Shown: positions 43,201 to 52,200 of the stretch, in pieces
How the letters are laid out: each line of letters begins with the position of its first letter
Position numbering within the stretch: the first letter of the stretch is position 1
NCBI GenBank assembly: GCA_034336665.1
Contig: JAPFBE010000003.1
Location: forward strand, 40,336,360 to 40,400,359
Origin: Luscinia megarhynchos
Lineage: Eukaryota > Chordata > Aves > Passeriformes > Turdidae
DNA: 64,000 nt
Direction: 5' to 3'
Translations under genes and position numbers: made by a program
Notes under the pieces: generated by a model
What the model was told of the DNA's origin: nothing
Database searches by the model: none
Seen by the model: the letters and a program-made list of their open reading frames with translations, nothing else

Positions 43201-46200
43201 TTTCTGCTTACAGGATGAAATATCAATAGAAAGGCTTTTACGTGACCTTCTGTGTTATTGTTTAGAAACTCATTTGTGAAGAAGGAAAAGGCAGTCTCCA
43301 AACAACATAAGATTTTGGCAGATTTCCATCTACAGACGACTTTTAGAACTTCAGAACTCTTGTTTCCTTTGGAAATATGATTCAGTGTGCACTATAAACC
43401 CTAGACACATCTTTGTTTCTCACTGGTATCTGCAGAAGAGCAGCCTCACATCTTAGCTGGATACAAAAATAATAGCAACTATAAAAATTGTTGGAGCAGA
43501 CCTGGTAGAAAACCAGCATATATTATTCTGTGAGCACATGAATCTTCAAATATTCAGTTTTACTTCTCATTTTGACTATCAGATTATGCAATTTTACTCT
43601 TTCAAACACCAGTAGAGTCTGTATGATTCGTTTCGTGGGGGGGTCTAGAAGTAAAAATGTGGAGTCTAACCTAAAATAATCTTATAAAATAATAATAATA
43701 ATGACATATCCAGTTCATGGTGTACAGTTTTAAAATCTACCACATGGAAGCCTTGGTTACAGAAAACTGTTCAATAGTACAACAAATATTAGCTCAGGAT
43801 GTGCAGTTTAAAAATTCTGCCTTTACTTTAATTCTCAGGAGGTGTTTTACTAGAGCTTGGTTAATTACCTCCAGATTAACACACATTTTCTTTGGAAAAG
43901 TTAACAGTAAAAAAGAAACATAATTTTCAAAAGTAGTCTTGGGCATGGTCTTCAGAAGTGTTCGGTACCTCAGTTTTTTTAACTGTTTCAGGTAATTTTT
44001 TAGAAATGTAAGTGGCAAATCTCTGGACGACCAGCACAGGCTATTTAAGGGGAGATATGAATGAAATGTTCTCAGGGGACTTTGCACGTACCTGAATTTT
44101 CAGCATGTGCTTTGCCAAATTGAAAATATAAATTCTTTCCATTCAGCAACTGAGAAGTGCTCTGGCACTTAAGAATGTCCTACATTAAGACATAGAAATC
44201 TGAGGTGATATTCTCCCTCCTGTTTTAGGAAATGCATTCCTGAAGAGGAAAGTCATACAGGAGACCTAGGTTTCAATGGCATCTGTAGAGAGAAGATTGG
44301 GTGGATAATGGGAATCTACTGGGCACAGCCAGAGGTCCCTCACAAAACTGGCACCAGGACTGAGTAAAGTGCTCTGAAAAAGCAGGGCTCTGAAGCCCTG
44401 AGCTGCCCCTGGCAGCACCTCTGCTCCAAGCATTTGATTTAATTTGAGTCAATGAAAACCGAAGGGAATACATTGACCAGCCTCTAAACCAGCAGAGTCC
44501 CGTGGCACCCACTCCAGGGAAGGCTTTTAAGGACAACCAGACACTGTAGGACTTGATGCGTGTGGGATTTGGGAAGGAATCCTATGTGCATATCTCTAAT
44601 AAAATGGCTGTGCTCATCTGACATTGCAAAACCACGTGTAAGTACTATGAGAGATAGGGTAACACATGCATTAGTGGATGTAATATCCCTACTGACTGTG
44701 GAGTGATTTGTTTTCTCTACCAGGACTCTTACTTGCCTAGCCAACTCCATGTAATAACTGTAAGAGAGATTTTTATGTACATTTATTTTCTCCCATACTC
44801 ATTCTCAAGGTATTTGCTTAGCTTCTCTCCTCTGCCTTGCACTGCTCCATGAGGAAAAATAAATATTTAAGAGCTTAAATCTCAGCAGTGTGAATTTCAA
44901 AATCATCAGCTTTAATGATTTACAAATTCAGGACTTCAGTCTCCTTCTCGTAAGAAGAAGGGTAACCTCTGCCTATCACAGCTGGTTTTGCCAGGTCCCT
45001 TTTCCCCTCCTGCTGCAGGGACTTCTGAAAATGAAGTGGATTGTACCTCTGAACTTTGAATGAAGCTCTGGTTGTAGTATGACTGCTAAAAAGATAAGAG
45101 GTACATTGGCCTTTGGCTCCTCAATATATGCCAGAGGGAAGCTCTCCTCACCCACCTCAGTGCTCACAAGGCAGACCAAGATACAAAACCTGTTTGAACA
45201 GAGATATTTTAAGACATTGGCTGCATACCAATTACTGCTGAGTCCAATTCATTTTGCAGTACGCTCTCTGCTGCTATGTAGCAGTAATCAAAGACAGCTA
45301 AAAGCAAAGTGGAGATAACAATCTATTCTGATGTGAGTATTAGAAGATGAAAGAGCTTTGTTATTAATACCCCAATAACAAGCTCTGCATTCCTGTCCTT
45401 GCACCAGCTGTACCATACTAATAGCAGCACTTTCTATCTTTCAGGTTTCCTTTCAGGTGATTTTCTTCAAATGAATACCACTCTGGGTGGAAAAAATATG
45501 TAAAAATGAGTGAAGAGAAGCAAAAGAAACATTACTCTTGCCTAGATACCAGATCTAGATAAAAGTGAAAAAAAATCTCAGCACTGTAACCTTGTCCAGA
45601 GAGAAGACAGAAGGCTTAGAGCACAAAAAGAGGATTGCAGAGATGCTGTAAAATTTCCAGATGTAAATGAGCTAAAAAGGAGGACTGGTTTCAAGGTCTT
45701 GTGTTTTCTTGTAACTCTGAAGATTTTAAAGCAGAATCTGTCCTTTGTAATCTGCTACCACCTTCTCCAAAACTGGCAGCAGTCTCTGAAGGCTCCACCC
45801 TCAGTGTTTTCTGCCTGGCCCCATGGAGTCTAGTCCTGCAGTTCTTGGACTCCCTTTCAATATCTTTCTGGCTGCAGATTCCCCAGTAGGCACATCTCTT
45901 TCCAGTCTGCCCACAGCTCTGGACTACTCTGGTTCAAGTAATTGGCCAGAGCCAGACAGCCTGCATAATAAACAGCAGTAAATAGCGATTCATTGAGGTT
46001 TAGATCCATGGATTTTCAGAGCATATAGATTAAAATCTTGGAATCAAAGAGCTCAAACAGAAGACAATATTCAGCAGCAGGAATCCTTGAAAACCACTTC
46101 AAAATTTTTGAGCTCTGAGAGCCACAAATCCAGGTTTCACAGAGTTGTTCTGCCTCTGGGGGGTTTCCTCTGGAACTTACCATCCCATTGAAAACCCTGG

Positions 46201-49200
46201 ATTTTGCTCTGTATCTACTGCAAAGCTGCTGCTGGAGCTCCCTGCAGGAAAAATGTTTTGGGTACATGGGAGTTAGCCACCTCCTTCAGTTCATATCTGT
46301 TCTGCCAGAGGCTACTTCATGAATGGCTGTGCTGCATACGAATAAATTCCTTTTCTAACTTGAAACCAGCCTAATAATGAGGCATGGTATGTCTCTGACT
46401 ATCTGCTGCCTAGGCTGAACTCATTAATTTACTTTATTCATTAATTTTTGGTGTGCAGGCAATGATATGCAGTATAAGAGATTCCAGAAAGTATTTTCTG
46501 TATAGAGTCATCATATTTTATGACTTCTAGTGCATTACCAGACTCCTCCAGGAACCAAATGTGTTTCAGGCTGTGTTATCTGAGTGGAGAGCAGACTCAG
46601 TCCTCTAATGTCAGAAGAGAGGCCATGAGCCTTGGAAATAACAATGGAGATGTAAACTGTGAGAGTGGAGAACATTTTATTACCAAGATCTGACATTCTA
46701 TTCCTATGCATATAGGAAAGACCCCATGCTGAAATTAGCATTTCAGCCAGTCCAAATGGTGATCCTTCTGCCTGCTGAAAAACGGACACTACTTTAAGAA
46801 ATTAAGCCATGGGAGTTAAGTCATTAATAAAAGTCTGAGAGGAATTCTGTCTATGTTTCATGGTAACCTTTCCCAAATTCGAGCTATTGATCCTAGTGTA
46901 TATTTCCTTTCATATTGACACAACTTAGCCAGTGCTGTTTTGACTTGGGTTTTCTAAGTCACCAAATGGATGCTGCATTCATTGAAGAGAAAAGCTTAAC
47001 AGAGGGGTGGCTCAGCTTAGCGAACATGGATCAGCCATACCTCCCTTCAGTTTGCACTTTTCTTAGAAGGATTTGTTTGCTGCAGGAAAGTTCTTTGGCA
47101 CAGTCATCCTCTGACCTTAATATTGGATCCTGTGTTCTGGTTTTGGCTGGGGTAGAGTTACTTTTTTTCCTAGTAGCTAGTACTGTGCTGTATTCCGTAT
47201 TCAGAATGAAAGTAATGTTGATAACCCCCTGATGTTTTAGTAGTGGCTAAATAGTGTTTATCCTAAGTCAAAGATTTTTCTGTTTCCATGCTTTGCCACT
47301 AGAAGTGCACTAGAAGCTGTGAGAAAACAGAGCTGATCCAAAATAGCCAAAGGGGCATTCCATACCACAGACTATCATGGTCAGCATATAAACTGGGGGG
47401 GAGGGCATTGCCTGTGAGGGACTGATCGCTGTTCAGAGATGAGCTGGGTGGTGAGTGCTTATACTCTGCATCACTTCTGTGTCTCAGATTTTATTCCTCT
47501 TTCTCTTTTTCCTATTGTTATTATTGTTATTGTTTTTCTTATATTTTGTTTTACTTCAATTTTTAAATTGTTCTTACCTCTGCCTACGGGTGTTACCTTT
47601 TCCGATTCTCCTCCCCATCCCACCGAGCGTGTTCGGGGAGTGAGTGACCAGCAGCGCTTAGCAGCTGGGGTTAAATCACGACCCCCGTGACTCTGTCCCT
47701 TTGACTACGCGGAGGATCCTCCGGCAGAGTCCCCAGAGGCTGACCATCAGCCAGAAGAAAGCCGTCCCGGTGGATTTCTCCCTTCCTGATGATAGCTGAA
47801 GTCAATGTCAGCCCGGCCCCTTCCCTTGCCTTCCCCCAAAAGCGCACACTGCTGCAGCTTGCCCCGGCTCTGGGCACAGTCGAACCTCTCCTCTCCTGCA
47901 GATGCTCCCCCGGGGAAGGCAGCCGAGGCACGCCGCTTTCCGGGGCGCTGGGCAGCGGGCTCGGCCGGGGCCGCTCCTGCAGCACCATGGAGAGAGGAGC
48001 GCGCCCGCCGCCCCGGCCCGCGGGCAGGGCACGGGCACCTGCGAACCGCCCAGCAGGAGCACGGGCTCTGCCCCGACACTCACACAGCCTGACCCCTGCA
48101 AACCCACTCAGGGCGGGTGTAAAGCCCTGGTGTTGGCTTCGGGGGATCTGGCACTAAGCGCCCTCCCCTAAAGCTGAGGAGAAGCCGCCCTTGGCTGCCG
48201 TGCGTAGATCCAGCTGACTGGTCGACTCGCACCAAACAAACGCATAGTGGGCTTTCCCTGGCAGTAAGTCTGTCAAGTAAGTGACAGTGTCACCCTCTCA
48301 GTCCTTTACTGCTCTAGAGGTTGAATTCTCTGGGAAAGTTGCGTCACCCTGAGCCCAGCTAGAATTGCTCTCTCCACCCTGATAAACCTAAAAGTGTTTG
48401 ACCATGCAAAGCTGCTGCAAAGTACAGGCGCTGCAACAGCAGCTGTCTTGCATCAGCTTCCTTCTGCTGCTTATCCGCATGGCAGTGACTATCATGAATG
48501 AATATCGTGAAAAGGCAGCTCTGAATCAGTTTGCTGCTGTGACTCAGGACAGCTGAGCATTGCCTGGTCCATATTGGCTACCATCAGGATAGCACTATTT
48601 GCCCCATCAGGCTCTGCCAAAGCAGGCACTGTCAAGACGCCAGCAGGAGATCCGAGGCTCAAAAAAGCAAAGCTTCAAGGAAGCAGATTTCTCCTAGTTT
48701 ATTGTACACCTCCCTGAACTCATGCTATGGAAAACCAGAACATACAGGAGCCATGAAGAAGTGCTGTAGGCAAGGCATGCAAAATGCCAAACTAATTGTT
48801 GGAAGAAGCCTAGTAGCTGTCCTGGCAGACTAAGGAATTGTCATAGAAAACAGATATAGATACAGCTCAGTTGGCTAGTTACAATTCTGTGTTTTATGTG
48901 AGTGAAACAGCTCTCTGCAACACCACCAAAGTCAAAATACCTAAATAAAGTGTCTAACCCATGCTTGATAGCCATAAGATACTTCTTGTCAAATCTGGGT
49001 AATTTTGTCATTGTAAGAATTCAGAATTATATACATGAAAAAAATCACAAAAAGGTTAACTACTGCCTGTGGAGCACTTGGGAGTTAGTAGGAGGCAGGT
49101 TGGGTGGAAACTCTGCCATAAAAAGTCAGTATCTTTCTGGAGTTCACAACTCCAGAGCTTCAGTTCTCAGGATCATGCTTTATGTATCTTTCTTGCTGAT

Positions 49201-52200
49201 AAGGACTGAGTGGTTAATCAAAGGTTACTCTTTTTGAAAAAATGTTGTCTCACTGCTAGTTTTAATTTCTGGTGATTATTGGCTGTGTGAGTTTATGCTT
49301 GTGAGTAATGGTCTCTTGGTTTTAGTCATACAATTTCCATGGGTGTATCTGATTCTCTGATAATCATAACCAAGTTAACTGAAGAGACAATGTTCCCAGA
49401 TAATATTTAGCTTGAAGCTTGCTGTATTTGTGTCAGATCTGATTAATGACTTTGTTGCATACTTCTCCCAATGCAATTGATTTAATAAAAGATATTGTTT
49501 CTTCCCACAAACATTGCCTTAAATGACTGTAGCTATAATGTTATTACTATTCAGGATCTCCCTCTAAGATCTTTCACCTAAATGTTTCAGTCACTGCAGA
49601 CATGACTGGACATGTGAATGCACATGTACATTTGGCAACACTGCAGTTAGCTTTGGATACTGTTAGCAGCGTGGTCCTGCTAACCCAGACTTCCAGAAAC
49701 GTGAACCCCTCAACACCTGTACCTGAGCTGGGCTGCAGAAGCTGAGGTCTCATTGCCTTGCCTATGCTCCTATCAGCACAACTAGTCCTCGAGCTGAAAG
49801 TCAGTTCTGGTAAATATCTATATACTGATATCTATATATCTATATATACTATATGACTGCAGGGTAATCTTGCTCAGAGAAAGGCCGCTGGGACCTGGTT
49901 TGTTTTGTTGTTTTTTGTTTGCTGTGAAAAACAGAAAGAAAAGCCCCTTAAAACTTCACAGACCCTCATTTACAAGCCTCCCCTGCAAAAACCTCACAAA
50001 TCTTGCAATTAAACATTTAATGATTAAATGAATCTGCTTTGGAATATAAGTGACTTGCTACACTAACATAGTACTGTTGCTGTTACTGCTAATACTTTCT
50101 GTAGGGTAACCTGAAAGTGGAAAGATAGGAATGGAATGAGGAACTTGTGTAGGCTGTCTTCGGTTATAGGAAAAATTGCAAATAGATTCCATAAAAACAC
50201 GAACGTGCAGAAGAAGAGTTATATTGCCAGCCCTCCCTGCCCTCAGCATGTAGGTTATAATGATATATTGAAGATCTGAGGACAGAGAGTTCATTACTTC
50301 TTAAATCTGAGCGTTTTATTGTTTTACAATCCATGACAGAGAGAGTGCAAAGCCCTTTCCCTGTTGAACTCCTGTTTTCCTTGGATTATCAGGAGTTTAT
50401 GTTTAGCAGGTTTTCCAAACTGAATGCCTCACTCTTTCCAAGTAGTGTTTGTGCTACATGTAACATTACCCTTTGCTGGTACACGCACTGGCAAGTTAAA
50501 ATTAGACTTCCTAAATGTCATTACAGCAGCTTGTTACTCTCTTGCTTGAACAAGACTGTGCTACTTCAATTTGTGAAATTCTTGTCTATGTTCCTCTAAA
50601 ATACAAACATGCAAAATCTCATTCAGATGCTTAAGTATGTATTTAAAAGATTCACGGGTAACATGCATTTTCTGTTTATTCAAGTTTCAATCAGCCAGTG
50701 ATGAAAAGAATAGTAACATTACAGAGTGGCAAACAGATTACATCTGATTATTCTGAAAACAAATTTTGTGCTACTAACAATAGCAATAATGGTACTTTCT
50801 AGTTAGTTTACATTGCTTTAAACAATGCCTGAGAAGAAGAGCTAGTTTTCTTTCTTTAAATCTTGGCAGAAATAATGCATAAATGGTTATTTGCAAAGTA
50901 TATCATTCACTTTTCAAAAATATCTGTGAGCTTCAGTGCCTTTTAAGCAATTTTTGATGAACAGCATTCTTTAAGAGAAATAAAACTCTTCTTATCTATT
51001 CACATCTCTCATGGGTGATTTGTGATGATTTGAAACAGGGCATCATGAAATATGTAGAGAAATGATGCTTTTTTATTTTTTTATTTCAAAATCATCTGTA
51101 TGTATAAGAGTTGATCTATATGTCACAGCATATAGTCTGATGTGTCAGGGGCATGAAAGGCAAAAAAAAGGTAAGGATCTGAAACATCCCCAAGCTTCCA
51201 TTGTTCCATATATGTTTGAGTTTGTGACCCTGTCTGTGTAATAATACAACGTATGGTAACAATCATGCAATGCTACATTTTATATTTCATTCAGCCACTA
51301 GCTGTTAATATCTTAACAAAATTCTGCTTCTTTCCTGGTCTCATAAAAGCTTTGGGAGACTGGTTCTGTCTAGCCTGGGTTTATTTTCTGGCTCCCTAAA
51401 ATACTGGTGTCTTAATGCATTTTTTCCTGCTCTAGTCTGACTACATCTTGCCTGTTTGCTGTCTGCCCCAGGGAGACCAGTCCTTCTACAAGGCCCTCCT
51501 GAGTGCTTACACACAGTTTCACTGAAAACACTATTTTGCTTACTATCACACGGCTTAACAGCAAGTAAAACCAAACCTCTTCATTTACTGCTTTACACAG
51601 AGAGAGAAACACAAAACACATTGCATGGTACACTTAGAGTTATCTCCTGTCTCTGAGAAAAGCTGTTTCTGACATCAGGCAAGATGCCTCCATTTGTTTT
51701 TGCACTCTGATAGATGGCTTACAAATCCAACACTTTCCATTAAAATGGACATTCTTTTATGCGCACCTTTTATCTCCAAAGTTAAAATATTAGCCTGTTA
51801 TGCATGCAAGTATATACACTAGCACTTAATTCCCAGATATGAGTATTTGCACAGGATGCACATACTCATGGATGTGGTTATTTGCTCTCTGATTTTTTTC
51901 AGATACTAAAAAGAGCACCAATAGCTGTCACAGACCTTGCTATCTTTCCTGCTCTCACCACCCAGCAAGCACGATGCTCATTTTGGCATGGAAATTAGAG
52001 CTGTAAGACAGTTTAGTCCATTTTTCTGCTAACAGTGGTTTGATACTCACTATTGTGTATTACTGGCACTATGTCCAGTGTATTTATCACATATTACCAA
52101 CCACAGAGTAGAGCTTACCATCTTTCTTGCAATACATATCATTCCTACAAAGTTCTTTCTGACATTCTGCCTACAAGATCGTTTACTTATATTCATCACA

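Noticed and set aside
47683..47800. Internal retroviral sequence after the LTR
   Set aside because: No primer-binding site or gag-like sequence follows, and no second LTR is seen, so it is treated as a solo LTR.
47789..48157. Possible first exon of ABCC4 in the CpG-rich patch
   Set aside because: An M-L-P start occurs by chance, but the following residues do not resemble the ABCC4 N-terminus, and the location within CLDN10 intron 1a does not fit the expected gene order.
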